64,000 nt of DNA from Paenibacillus paeoniae (GCF_003388735.1 NZ_QUBQ01000001.1:2604001-2668000), one strand, 5' to 3'; shown: positions 32,900-40,945, numbered from the stretch's first letter. Numbers and translations are program-made. The notes: generated from the letters alone by a model not told the origin.

Positions 32900-33278
32900 C
32901 GAGTATAAAATTGGTGATTTTTTACCAGAATCAATCACGTTGCTACATCCCAATAGTGATAACCCGGTTCTGCTAGCCTATATCTCGTTGACCTGTAAGT
33001 CCTGTGTTGATATGCTGCCAACTCTAATTCCAGCATTCAATACGTATCCAGGCTATGTTCAATTATTTACGGATGGAAACCAGGAAGAAAACAGAGAACT
33101 ATCCCATCACTTCCAGCCAAATTTTCCGATCCTTTCTTTGTCCCCGGATGAACAAAGAAATGTTCATAAGGTTTTTGCTACCCCCTTCCTATACAGGTTG
33201 AACAATAATAGAGTCATTCAAGATTGCGGTATTATTCATTCCATCCATGATTTAAATCGGATCATAAATCAGAGCTGA
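32847..33278 (+). CDS. Second thioredoxin-like protein with CKSC site, peptide cluster
   Basis: 143 residues; GAGGTGA lies 7 nt before the ATG. Its first 53 bp overlap the end of the exporter gene. The fold shows strand VLLAYIS, redox pair C50-K-S-C53, and a TPFLYRLNNNRVIQDCGII segment matching the cis-proline loop. It is not a close copy of the first thioredoxin-like protein. No signal peptide is visible. It lies directly before the cysteine-rich peptide gene, which supports a role in making or protecting its disulfides. Confidence 0.8.
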   Translation: MGTINFKELFQRNTLLDNEYKIGDFLPESITLLHPNSDNPVLLAYISLTCKSCVDMLPTLIPAFNTYPGYVQLFTDGNQEENRELSHHFQPNFPILSLSPDEQRNVHKVFATPFLYRLNNNRVIQDCGIIHSIHDLNRIINQS

Positions 33279-33317
33279 TACGTTCACGACGAGTTGACAT
33301 GAAAGGAGGTGAAAACT

Positions 33318-33500
33318 ATGGCTTGTCAGGATACACATACAAACTGCTACGGCAGCTGGGAATGTCAAACTTCCAGCACTTGTACGTCGTCTCAAAGAAT
33401 CTCTTATCGTAATGTTTTCAGACGTTGTGTGGATACTTCTAGCGGCACTTATACTTGTGTATACACACACACCGAATATGGAAATTGCTGTGGAAATTAA
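33318..33500 (+). CDS. Leaderless 60-residue peptide with eight cysteines, candidate bacteriocin
   Basis: An almost ideal site (AAAGGAGGTGA, 33302-33312) precedes the ATG at 33318; an in-frame GTG at 33309 lies inside that site and is not used. The product has Cys at 3, 10, 16, 22, 37, 47, 57 and 58, four Arg and four acidic residues, many Thr, Ser and Tyr, and no hydrophobic signal or double-glycine leader. The even cysteine number, the two CxxC thioredoxin-like proteins and the dedicated exporter upstream indicate a secreted disulfide-stabilised peptide. I do not recognise its family. A terminator follows 40 bp later. Antimicrobial activity is inference; a signalling or structural peptide is also possible. 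Confidence 0.8.
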   Translation: MACQDTHTNCYGSWECQTSSTCTSSQRISYRNVFRRCVDTSSGTYTCVYTHTEYGNCCGN

Positions 33501-33540
33501 TTCCAAACCATTTTCCGACAGTATGTAATGAAATGAACAA

Positions 33541-33585
33541 AACCCGTAAGCTCCTCACTTCTTGTGAGAGCCTTACGGGTTTTTA
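33541..33585 (+). terminator. Terminator of the cysteine-rich peptide cluster
   Basis: AACCCGTAAG (33541-33550) pairs with CTTACGGGTT (33572-33581), with further pairing of CTCAC and GTGAG inside, followed by TTTTT. Confidence 0.92.
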
Positions 33586-33640
33586 CTATCCTTATTAAGA
33601 CTATATTGAAGAACAGGAAAAATATCTTTTTGAACAGGAA

Positions 33641-33691
33641 TTGACAGCCAATCTCCTTCGGTGGTATATTGTGCATACACAACATACACAA
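33641..33691 (+). promoter_or_regulatory. Promoter and GntR operator of the YtrA-type ABC operon
   Basis: TTGACA (33641-33646), an 18-bp spacer and TATATT (33665-33670). Directly after the -10 come TTGTG-CATA-CACAA (inverted repeat, 33669-33682) and two tandem copies of CATACACAA (33674-33682 and 33683-33691). This is where a repressor would sit; the GntR protein at the end of the operon is the obvious candidate. Confidence 0.75.
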
Positions 33692-33712
33692 TTTTGGAGC
33701 GGAGGGAACCAC

Positions 33713-34570
33713 ATGCTGGCTTTAGATATTCGTAACTTAAGTAAGAAATATGAGCATTTCCATCTCAAAAACGTTTCTTTCCAATTGGAAAAGGGTTATA
33801 TCATGGGATTCATCGGAGCCAACGGCGCAGGAAAAACAACGACCATCAAGGCTATTCTGAATTTAATCCGGATGGATAGCGGAGAAATTCATATGATGGG
33901 CAAAAACATGATTCAGCACGAGGTTGAATTGAAGCAGGAGATTGGCTCTGCCTTTGGAGATATCAACTTCTATACCCGCAACAAGGTCAAGACGTTAACG
34001 AATGTAATCAAGCGGTTCTACAAAAATTGGGATGACGACACCTACTATAAGTACTTGAAGAAGTTCAACCTGATCGAGGACAAAAAAATCTCCGAGTTAT
34101 CAACCGGTATGAAGGTCAAATACAGCTTGGCCATTGCTCTGTCGCATGGCGCGAAGCTACTTATTCTGGATGAACCAACTAGCGGACTCGATCCTGTCGC
34201 CCGGGACAATCTGCTGGATATTTTCCGAGAGCTGGTGCAGGACGGCGAGATCAGTATCCTCTTCTCCACCCATATCACATCCGATCTGGAGAAATGTGCA
34301 GATTACATCACCTTCATTCATAACGGAGAAATCATCAAGAGTGCGGAGAAAGAAGAATTTGTAGATTCGTATCGTTTGCTTAATGGCAAGAAGGAGCAGC
34401 TGGATCTGGTCAAGGATCAGCTCATTTCCTACAAAACCAATTCATTCGGTTTCACCGGATTGATTCATACGAAGGACTTTGATCCGTCTATGAATGTGAA
34501 GTCAGCGATACCGAATCTGGAGGAGATTATGATTTATTGCTCTAGGAAGGAGGGTCTGCAAGATGTATAA
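33713..34570 (+). CDS. ABC transporter ATP-binding protein (YtrB/BcrA type)
   Basis: 285 residues from the ATG at 33713, with GGAGGG upstream. Walker A is GANGAGKTT, the signature is ELSTGMKVK (a variant of LSGGQ), Walker B LLILDEPTSG, and the switch His lies in FSTHI. Such ATPases pair with ABC-2 permeases in antibiotic or peptide resistance operons. It overlaps the permease by 8 bp and is controlled with it by the GntR gene. It stands directly downstream of the cysteine-rich peptide cluster, so a protective role is possible but unproven. Confidence 0.9.
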   Translation: MLALDIRNLSKKYEHFHLKNVSFQLEKGYIMGFIGANGAGKTTTIKAILNLIRMDSGEIHMMGKNMIQHEVELKQEIGSAFGDINFYTRNKVKTLTNVIKRFYKNWDDDTYYKYLKKFNLIEDKKISELSTGMKVKYSLAIALSHGAKLLILDEPTSGLDPVARDNLLDIFRELVQDGEISILFSTHITSDLEKCADYITFIHNGEIIKSAEKEEFVDSYRLLNGKKEQLDLVKDQLISYKTNSFGFTGLIHTKDFDPSMNVKSAIPNLEEIMIYCSRKEGLQDV

Positions 34571-35216
34571 CTTGTTAATGAAAGAATTCAAGATTGGCGT
34601 AAGTCCTTTCTTCTACGTACTGCCGTTTTTGACTGGCGCGTTGATGCTTATTCCGGGGTGGCTATATTTCCTGGTCATCCTCTACTTCTGTTTCATTACG
34701 ATTCCGAATATGTTCGGAGGGTATAAGAGCCAGAACGATCTGATCTTCACTAGCATCATGCCGGTTACAAAAAGAGATATGGTGAAAGCAAGAGTCTCCT
34801 TTATCGTCATTCTGGAGCTGCTGCATATCGTTGTTGCCATGATCTATGGCGTGTTCACGCTGCGTTTGTATCCAGATATGGTGTACCTTTTTTTCAAGCC
34901 TTCCTTTGGCTTCTGGGGACTATGCTTCATCATGCTGGCGATCTTCAACCTGATTTTCATCTCCATGTATTATAAGACGTCGTATAAATACGGTGCGGCG
35001 GCATTTGCAGCGAATACAGGTGCAATCTTGTTTGCTGGAAGCGCCGAATGGCTTGCTTTGCAAAACTCGTATGTGTTTGATCTGTTCAAAGGCGCTGGTA
35101 CCGAAAACACGGGTGTTCACCTGTTAATCTTGCTTGCAGGCATCGTCATATTTGCGCTATTTACGTTTATCGCTTATCATATTGCCAACAAACGGTTTGA
35201 GAAAGTGGAAATGTAA
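34563..35216 (+). CDS. ABC-2-type membrane permease
   Basis: 217 residues with six likely membrane segments and the SIMPVTKRDMVKAR cytoplasmic loop typical of the ABC-2 permease family found in GntR-controlled operons. AAGGAGGG precedes the ATG. It should form the channel for the preceding ATPase. The stop and next start overlap as TAATG. Confidence 0.85.
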   Translation: MYNLLMKEFKIGVSPFFYVLPFLTGALMLIPGWLYFLVILYFCFITIPNMFGGYKSQNDLIFTSIMPVTKRDMVKARVSFIVILELLHIVVAMIYGVFTLRLYPDMVYLFFKPSFGFWGLCFIMLAIFNLIFISMYYKTSYKYGAAAFAANTGAILFAGSAEWLALQNSYVFDLFKGAGTENTGVHLLILLAGIVIFALFTFIAYHIANKRFEKVEM

Positions 35217-35581
35217 TGAATATCGCAATTTCGAATACATCGGAAAAACCGATTTATCAGCAGCTTTTCGAGCAAATCAGCGCTCAAATATTGAAGGGTG
35301 AGCTGGAGAGCGGGTACAGCCTACCGCCGATACGGCAAGCGGCCACAGAGCTTCGCGTCAGTATCATTACGGTAAAGAAAGCGTGGGAAGAGCTGGAACG
35401 GCTGAAGTTGATCTATACAGTGACGGGCAAAGGCTGTTTTGTTGCCGAGCTCTCCCCTGATGAGATGCTTCAAAAGCGCAATGAAATGATTTTAAAGCAA
35501 ATGGCTATTGATATTGATTATTACAAATCCTATGGCCTGACGATCGAGGAAGTATTCCAGCTTATGAAAAACATTTATTGA
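35216..35581 (+). CDS. YtrA-subfamily GntR repressor
   Basis: 121 residues. A winged HTH of the GntR family fills residues 8-75 (PIYQQLFEQISAQILKGEL, LPPIRQAATELRVSIITVKKAWEEL in pieces), and the C-terminal part is short (about 45 residues), which defines the YtrA type: no ligand domain, dimer through two helices. It is translationally coupled to the permease. By analogy with B. subtilis YtrA it represses its own ABC operon and is relieved by cell-wall-active peptides; the operator at 33669-33691 fits. Confidence 0.9.
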   Translation: MNIAISNTSEKPIYQQLFEQISAQILKGELESGYSLPPIRQAATELRVSIITVKKAWEELERLKLIYTVTGKGCFVAELSPDEMLQKRNEMILKQMAIDIDYYKSYGLTIEEVFQLMKNIY

Positions 35582-35615
35582 GAACATGCTATTGCGTGCA
35601 TCACGGTCATTGGTA

Positions 35616-35655
35616 AAAGGTCGAGCTTCCTTGAATGGAGGCTCGACCTTTGCTG
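35616..35655 (+). terminator. Terminator of the YtrA-type ABC operon
   Basis: AAAGGTCGAGC (35616-35626) pairs with GCTCGACCTTT (35641-35651), extended inside by TTCC/GGAG. A short T stretch follows the stem. Confidence 0.85.
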
Positions 35656-35679
35656 TTGCTTCCTATCAGCCTTTCCACT

Positions 35680-36006
35680 TTAACTTTTAAAGTCCCTGTA
35701 ATAGTAATAACCTGATGATAATGCTCCCACCAGCATCGTTAAAACGCCGCAAGAATAAATAAGTTGTTTGAAATACACTGCCGATCCATCCGGAAAGGTG
35801 GCCGCTACTAGTAAAACGAGGAGTGCTATAAACATCTTATTAGTCACATTAAGCCGGATCTGCAGACTATATTCATCCTTCTTGCCAATCTTGTTCAGAA
35901 AAATGGTGTACATAATCGCGCTTCCAAAGCCAATAACACAAAGAATTCCGATAAACAAATTAAAATTGTCCGAAACGGCCAGCCATTGATCCACATGTTT
36001 ATACAT
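35680..36006 (-). CDS. Small membrane protein paired with XRE regulator
   Basis: 108 residues from the ATG at 36006, chosen for GGGAGG 9 nt upstream. Four likely membrane segments with short loops and a C-terminal SSGYYYYRDFKS tail. It overlaps the end of the XRE gene upstream by 8 bp. Pairs of a minimal XRE repressor with a three- or four-segment membrane protein are common in Firmicutes, but their function is not known. I do not recognise this one further. Confidence 0.75.
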   Translation of the reverse strand: MYKHVDQWLAVSDNFNLFIGILCVIGFGSAIMYTIFLNKIGKKDEYSLQIRLNVTNKMFIALLVLLVAATFPDGSAVYFKQLIYSCGVLTMLVGALSSGYYYYRDFKS

Positions 36007-36232
36007 CTTTATTTCCTCCCTTTGTGTATGTAAAAATTCCATCGATACTTACCTCAAAAAAATTCGCAATCCGATAAGCCAGCAACAGTGATGGAATATA
36101 GTTATTTTTCTCCATAACAAATATAGTTTGTTTCGATACGCCAACAACATCTGCCAGCTCGCTCTGAGACATTTTTTTAAGTACCCTGTACTCATAAACT
36201 TTGTTCATAATGCAATCGGTACTTTTCTTCAA
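35999..36232 (-). CDS. Minimal XRE-family regulator (YozG/YgzD type size)
   Basis: 77 residues, almost entirely an HTH_3 domain: YRVLKKMSQSELADVVGVSKQTI then YIPSLLLAYRIANFFEV (quoted in part). The start is TTG at 36232 with AAGGAG 10 nt upstream; an ATG at 36208 lacks a site. It forms an operon with the small membrane protein. The targets are unknown; self-regulation is likely. Confidence 0.82.
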   Translation of the reverse strand: MKKSTDCIMNKVYEYRVLKKMSQSELADVVGVSKQTIFVMEKNNYIPSLLLAYRIANFFEVSIDGIFTYTKGGNKDV

Positions 36233-36321
36233 AATTTGTCATCTCCTTCCAACATTATTTTAAAGTATAGTTTTAAAAAAGTAAAGTTTACTTATACTTT
36301 TATTTTATCGATCTTGCCGTA

Positions 36322-36373
36322 CAGTCAAAAAAAAACGCAGACCCAGACCTTACGGTTCTGAATCTACGCTTTT
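36322..36373 (-). terminator. Orphan terminator on the minus strand
   Basis: On the minus strand GCGTAGATTCAGA pairs imperfectly with TCTGGGTCTGCG, followed by nine T. No intact gene ends here; it lies 30 bp beyond the remnant at 36404-36680 and was probably that gene's terminator. Confidence 0.65.
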
Positions 36374-36403
36374 AATTGGCTGAAATGCACTGCCGTAAAG
36401 CAA

Positions 36404-36680
36404 TTATTTGGTGCGACCATAGAAATAGCTGTACCTATCTGACTTGCCGAGTTGGACAATCTCTGTTGCGTCAATCAGCTTAACAGCTTTCATCCTATCG
36501 CCGCCCCCACAAATCCCGATGACTCTCCATCCAGGTAGAAGTGGCCTGAGAAGAGTCTTTGAAGTCAGGCAGCCTGAAATGTCCCCCTGTACTCCCTTCT
36601 ACAATCAATGCATCCCATTATACGGATGAACGATGCCCTTCATCTCCGGTTCATTAATGTTTATGAAGGCTTGAATATTC
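36404..36680 (-). pseudogene. Probable decayed minus-strand gene
   Basis: The stretch 36233-36834 has no intact gene. On the minus strand, protein-like segments follow one another in changing frames: NIQAFININEPEMKG near 36620-36678, LIVEGSTGGHFRLPDF near 36560-36610, and a 64-codon open end at 36404-36598 that finishes KAVKLIDATEIVQLG...GRTK. None has a start codon with a ribosome site, and frames are broken by shifts and stops. With the orphan terminator just downstream, this looks like a decayed gene. I cannot name the family. Confidence 0.4.
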
Positions 36681-36799
36681 AGAGCAGTCTACTGACTCAA
36701 AACTTACTCGCTGGCCACATTTTATTCAACGAATATATTTCACTTATCCATAATAGGAAGGAAATGGTCGGATTTGTTGACCTCGACTGATACGGCTGA

Positions 36800-36834
36800 T
36801 TGACGAAATAAAGTTTATATACTAAACTATCCTC
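36800..36834 (+). promoter_or_regulatory. marR promoter with overlapping MarR operator; leaderless start likely
   Basis: TTGACG (36800-36805), a 17-bp spacer and TAAACT (36823-36828). The inverted repeat AGTTTA-N5-TAAACT (36812-36828) covers the -10 and repeats at 37304-37326. The ATG of the MarR gene begins 6 nt after the -10, so transcription should start at or next to the start codon. Confidence 0.75.
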
Positions 36835-37290
36835 ATGACAAACGAATCGAATTACCCAAACCAGGAAATAAACCAAGGGAGCAAAAACTTAGGGCGATTG
36901 ATCATGCAGCTTAAACGGCTGGAGCGTCAACCGCATACATTCGGCAGCGCGGGCAACTTGACGCCTAGCGAGATCCATACCATAGATGCCATCGGTTACG
37001 ATGGGGCCGTACTCATGAGTGAGCTCGCAGCCCGACTTGGCGTGACGAAGGGTGCGATTACACAGCTTGTTGATCGTCTAGAAGCCAAGCAGCTAGTGAT
37101 GCGCTCGCCACATCCGCATGATTCAAGAAGCTCCATCCTATCGCTCACTGAAATCGGAAAGGAGGCTTATAAAGCGCACGAAGCCGTGCACTTCTCATTC
37201 TACGATCAGCTAAGATCGCAGCTCAGCGAACAAGAGATCAAAATATTCGAAAAGAGCATTAGCATTTTAAACGACATGTTGAGCAAATAA
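36835..37290 (+). CDS. MarR-family repressor, probably from a leaderless mRNA
   Basis: 151 residues with the MarR winged helix at about 50-120 (LTPSEIHTIDAIG, MSELAARLGVTKGAITQLVDRLEAK and the wing DSRSSILSLTEIG). No ribosome site precedes the ATG, and the promoter -10 ends only 6 nt before it, so the message should be leaderless. It precedes the MFS and saccharopine-dehydrogenase-like genes and has matching operators at its own promoter and theirs. It should be released by a small effector, possibly an exported compound. Confidence 0.88.
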   Translation: MTNESNYPNQEINQGSKNLGRLIMQLKRLERQPHTFGSAGNLTPSEIHTIDAIGYDGAVLMSELAARLGVTKGAITQLVDRLEAKQLVMRSPHPHDSRSSILSLTEIGKEAYKAHEAVHFSFYDQLRSQLSEQEIKIFEKSISILNDMLSK

Positions 37291-37303
37291 ATTTTTTTGA
37301 CCA

Positions 37304-37326
37304 TTTAGTTTAGTAAATAAACTAAA
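37304..37326 (+). promoter_or_regulatory. MarR operator upstream of the MFS gene
   Basis: TTTAGTTTA-N5-TAAACTAAA is a perfect inverted repeat with the same AGTTTA-N5-TAAACT core as the marR promoter. A TTGACC -35-like element (37297-37302) directly precedes it, so binding would silence the MFS gene. Confidence 0.8.
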
Positions 37327-37347
37327 TAGGTGTGAAAGGAGCTTTGT

Positions 37348-38775
37348 ATGATCCCCACTGAGCAATCCAAGTTAAAAGTGACAGAGAAACAGGCCTTTTG
37401 GTTTTTAATTACGATTTGCCTGGGAGCCTTTATGTCTCATTTTACAGCTGGCATAGTGAATGTATCGCTGCCTTATTTGGAGACGATTTTCCAAAGTCCA
37501 TTGAACAGTATTCAATGGATTACGACTTCATACTTGCTTGTGATCACAGCACTTCTGCCTATTATGGGGAAGCTGGGAGATCGTTATGGGCATGGCCTTA
37601 TTCATAATTTAGGATATTTGTTTTTTACATTAAGCACGATCCTGATCGCTGTATCTCCCAACGTATATGTCCTAATGTTCTTTCGAATTCTCCAAGCGAT
37701 TGGTGCGGCTATGTTTCAAGCGACGAATATCGCATTGCTCAGCTTCTATTATGGGAAAGAACAAAGAGGTAGAGCCCTCGGCATCATGAGTTCTGTCGTC
37801 GCTATGGGCGCGATGACCGGTCCGATTGCTGGCGGACTTATTGCAGAGTGGTTAAGCTGGCAATGGCTCTTTCTCATCCATCTGCCCGTTGCGGTCGCAG
37901 CAGTTGGGCTAGCCTATCGGTTCATCCCTATACAGCGTCTCAATTACGCCCCGAAATCGATAGATCCAGTCGGCGCATTGTTATTTTTCATTGTTATTGC
38001 AGCTATGATTTATGGTTTATCCAGCGTAAATACTCATGGTTGGCTTTCCATCAACATCATTTTGGCTTTTATTACGGGAGGCATCGCGCTTGCACTTTTC
38101 CTGCTGAGGGAGTCGCGTCAAGCCAATCCTTTTTTACCCATTCAAGTTTTAAGTATCCCTTCCGTTTCCGTTGGTTTAATAACAAGTTTTATTACCTTTT
38201 TTCTCATTAACACGGTTTTAGTTGTCATGCCATTTTATTTATCCCATATGACCTCATACACTCCCTTGTATGTTGGATTGATCATCACGGCTTATCCCCT
38301 GTTATTTGCTGTGACTAGCCCGGTTGCAGGATATCTATCGGATCGATTCAACCTCAAACTATTTCTGTTCATCGGGTTAAGTTGTATCGTGACGGGGCTC
38401 ACCATCTTTACTTATTTCCTCGTTGACCTGTCGACCTTTAGTTTGGTTACCGTACTCGCCTTGATCGGGATAGGCATGGGTTGCTTGGCTGCTCCCAACA
38501 ACAGTTACATCATGCGGGAAGTGCCCCTTACGCATGCCGGTTCGATTGGAGGCTTGATTGCATTAACACGCAATGGGGGCATGTTTTTGGGCGCTGTATT
38601 AGGTCTCGGTATGTTAAGCGGGCGTACGGGACAACCCCCGTCTTACACTGACTTCGGATCGATTTTTAAAGTTAGCGTCATAATGGGCTTATTGTGTTTT
38701 GCAGTACTGGGATATGGTGTCTTTTCAGAACGTCAAAAAAAACAAAATGACTTACAGTTGGAGGAATCATCATGA
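37348..38775 (+). CDS. MFS drug-efflux transporter, 14-segment EmrB/QacA type
   Basis: 475 residues with about fourteen hydrophobic segments. Motif A appears as GKLGDRYGHG and motif C-like AMGAMTGPIAGGLI (antiporter signature, GxxxGPxxGG). DHA2-family proteins export lipophilic drugs by proton antiport. AAAGGAG precedes the ATG. It follows the MarR gene and operator and overlaps the next gene by 4 nt. Confidence 0.92.
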   Translation: MIPTEQSKLKVTEKQAFWFLITICLGAFMSHFTAGIVNVSLPYLETIFQSPLNSIQWITTSYLLVITALLPIMGKLGDRYGHGLIHNLGYLFFTLSTILIAVSPNVYVLMFFRILQAIGAAMFQATNIALLSFYYGKEQRGRALGIMSSVVAMGAMTGPIAGGLIAEWLSWQWLFLIHLPVAVAAVGLAYRFIPIQRLNYAPKSIDPVGALLFFIVIAAMIYGLSSVNTHGWLSINIILAFITGGIALALFLLRESRQANPFLPIQVLSIPSVSVGLITSFITFFLINTVLVVMPFYLSHMTSYTPLYVGLIITAYPLLFAVTSPVAGYLSDRFNLKLFLFIGLSCIVTGLTIFTYFLVDLSTFSLVTVLALIGIGMGCLAAPNNSYIMREVPLTHAGSIGGLIALTRNGGMFLGAVLGLGMLSGRTGQPPSYTDFGSIFKVSVIMGLLCFAVLGYGVFSERQKKQNDLQLEESS

Positions 38776-39875
38776 AAAGAGATAAAATTGTAGTTATAGG
38801 CGGGTACGGACATGTGGGACAAATCATCTGCAAAGAGCTCGCCCTTAGCTATCCAGGCAAGGTGTTTGCCGCAGGAAAAACGCTAGCGCGTGCGGAGGCA
38901 TTTAGCCGTTCTACGGATGGTCGAGTTCAACCGATGGAAATCGATATTCGTGAAGCCCCTGACTCTGAGCTGTTATCTAGTATTAATCTTGTCATCATGT
39001 GTCTGGATCAACAAAACACGGCATTTGTTCAAGCCTGTCTACAGCAAGGCATTCGATACATTGATGTCTCCGCTGATTATCGATTCCTGTCTCAAGTGGA
39101 GCGGCTTCATCCCTTAGCTGTCTCGAACGGTGCAACTGCAGTCCTTAGTGTTGGTCTTGCACCTGGACTAACTAACCTTCTGTCGCTTCAAGCCTCAAGG
39201 CTCCTGGATTCGACGGAGGAAGTTCACATATCCCTCATGCTGGGGCTAGGAGATTCTCATGGCAAAGCAGCGATCGAATGGACCATTGACAACCTGCGGC
39301 GCAACTTCAGCACGATGAAGCAAGGTAAAGAAATACATCATTCAAGCTTCACTGATGGTCGTAAAACCAACTTTGGCGACACGTTGGGTTTCCATACCGC
39401 GTATCGATTCAATTTTGCAGACCAGCATATATTGCCGCGAACCCTGCAAGTTCCAGACGTTTCAACACGACTTTGCTTTGATCAAGCCTCAATGACCCGA
39501 CTAATGGCTCTTCTAAAAAGGTTTGGCTGTCTTAAAATGCTGAACATACCCTTCATACGAGATTTAGCCGTCAAGCTATTCGGATCGATGAAGATAGGAG
39601 AGCCCATGTATGCATTGAAGGTAGATGCTCTCGGCAAAAAACAGAATCAGCCTGCACATGCTGAATGCTTCCTGCAGGGTTCCCATGAATCCGAGGTAAC
39701 TGCCAAAGTAGCTGCAGCCTTGGCCAAGCAGCTCTACACTTCCACCGAACTCTCGCACGGCGTCTATCATATTGAAGAGTTGTTCCAATATGAGTTTTTC
39801 GAAGAGGCATTGCACGGTATAGCCCGCATGTCCTCTCGCGTCAATGTTGGAAATTCATCGATAAGACTACAGTAA
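38772..39875 (+). CDS. Saccharopine dehydrogenase-like NAD(P)-binding protein
   Basis: 367 residues. The N-terminal Rossmann motif GGYGHVGQIICKELA and the block YIDVSADYRFL mark the saccharopine-dehydrogenase NADP-binding domain; the later part holds a substrate domain with VGLAPGLTNLL. Many such proteins are not true saccharopine dehydrogenases but trans-acting enoyl reductases or unknown reductases. The ATGA overlap couples it to the MFS gene, so it may modify the exported compound. GGAGG precedes its start. Confidence 0.85.
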   Translation: MKRDKIVVIGGYGHVGQIICKELALSYPGKVFAAGKTLARAEAFSRSTDGRVQPMEIDIREAPDSELLSSINLVIMCLDQQNTAFVQACLQQGIRYIDVSADYRFLSQVERLHPLAVSNGATAVLSVGLAPGLTNLLSLQASRLLDSTEEVHISLMLGLGDSHGKAAIEWTIDNLRRNFSTMKQGKEIHHSSFTDGRKTNFGDTLGFHTAYRFNFADQHILPRTLQVPDVSTRLCFDQASMTRLMALLKRFGCLKMLNIPFIRDLAVKLFGSMKIGEPMYALKVDALGKKQNQPAHAECFLQGSHESEVTAKVAAALAKQLYTSTELSHGVYHIEELFQYEFFEEALHGIARMSSRVNVGNSSIRLQ

Positions 39876-39999
39876 CTGGCAGATTACTGGCTCACTTACT
39901 AAAGAAACGGTTTGAAGGGATTGCTGAAGTTGATGGTACTCATTTGTTCCATTCGCTCTCATCAAGATATCTATTCAAACCCATATTAAATTCAAACAC

Positions 40000-40051
40000 A
40001 TAGAAAGACCCGTAGAAAGGCACTTCTTTAAAAGTGTCTATTCTACGGGTC
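40000..40051 (-). terminator. Terminator, member of the dispersed hairpin family
   Basis: GACCCGTAGAA (40007-40017) pairs perfectly with TTCTACGGGTC (40041-40051), with an inner stem AGGCACTT/AAGTGTCT. On the minus strand TTTCTATG follows. It shares loop and arm sequence with the hairpin at 6825-6867. Confidence 0.8.
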
Positions 40052-40066
40052 ACCGTTCGTTTACTA

Positions 40067-40684
40067 TTATTTCTTAAAGATTCTGAAGGGAGCGCCCACA
40101 GGTAGAAAAACACGTCCAAAGTGTGTGTTCAACACGGCAGCTCCGCATCCGTAGAAGGACACAATAGCGATGGCCAGCTCAGAGTAAGCCGCCAAGGAGT
40201 GGAAAGCGCCGTTCCCTACACCAAATGAATCCAGGATCAAACCAATAAACAAGAAATCAATTAATACAAAGATGGTGAACAACACTTTATTGGTTTCCAT
40301 GGCGCCAATGGTCATAAAGAGCGTGAAGATCAGATAACCAAGAAAGACGAAGCCTAGCTGCTTCACATCGAGTCCAGATGCAAGCTCCGGACCAAAAACA
40401 CCTAATTTAATGAACCAGCTTGATGCCATTCCAAACCAGAAGAAGGCATAAGCTCCGAACGCTGTCATTCCAAATGTGTTGTTGTGCTTGGCATCTTGAA
40501 TACAGGCGAAGAGCTGAGCGAATGCACCGAGAAAAATAGCCCAAGGTATAACATAACCCAATCCAGAAGTGATACCCAGCTTTTGCGATGAAGCAACGAG
40601 CGTGACGATGGCCAGACCGAATAATCCAATTGCACTAGGGTCTGCTGTTACCATTTTTACATTTTGATGCGACTGTGATGTCAT
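40067..40684 (-). CDS. GPR1/FUN34/YaaH (SatP) acetate transporter-like protein
   Basis: 205 residues, six membrane segments. The N-terminal block DPSAIGLFGLAIVT corresponds to the family NPxPxGL motif, and later segments show FFWFGMASSW and FLGYLIFTLFM. The family moves acetate, succinate or ammonium across the membrane. GGAGG lies 11 nt before the ATG. It stands alone with its own terminator. Confidence 0.88.
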   Translation of the reverse strand: MTSQSHQNVKMVTADPSAIGLFGLAIVTLVASSQKLGITSGLGYVIPWAIFLGAFAQLFACIQDAKHNNTFGMTAFGAYAFFWFGMASSWFIKLGVFGPELASGLDVKQLGFVFLGYLIFTLFMTIGAMETNKVLFTIFVLIDFLFIGLILDSFGVGNGAFHSLAAYSELAIAIVSFYGCGAAVLNTHFGRVFLPVGAPFRIFKK

Positions 40685-40945
40685 AAACTAAGAAGCCTCC
40701 GATATAAAAATAACAAATGAACGACCTATTTTATCACATATCAAACAAACTGAATATATCCGTATCTATATTGTCACATTTGATGCCCAAATACTGGTTT
40801 TGCAACTCCCATGCACAGTTCTCCCGTCGGCTGCGCTAGGTATTTACTAACGGACGGGGTTGTCTAAATGGATAAATTTTAACTATGCAACTTTTCTTAT
40901 GAACTTACGTCGATAAATGTGAAATCCGAGTTTGGAGGGAATACA

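Noticed and set aside
30625..33500. Reading the peptide cluster as a lantibiotic or lasso-peptide cluster
   Set aside because: No LanB/C/M, LanKC, lasso cyclase or protease-like gene is present; only thioredoxin-like proteins and an exporter.
33641..33712. Longer start for the YtrB-type ATPase gene
   Set aside because: This stretch contains the promoter TTGACA/TATATT and the operator, and the ATG at 33713 has a good ribosome site.
36444..36790. Two short plus-strand open frames in the gap before marR
   Set aside because: No ribosome sites; the protein-like signal in this stretch is on the other strand.
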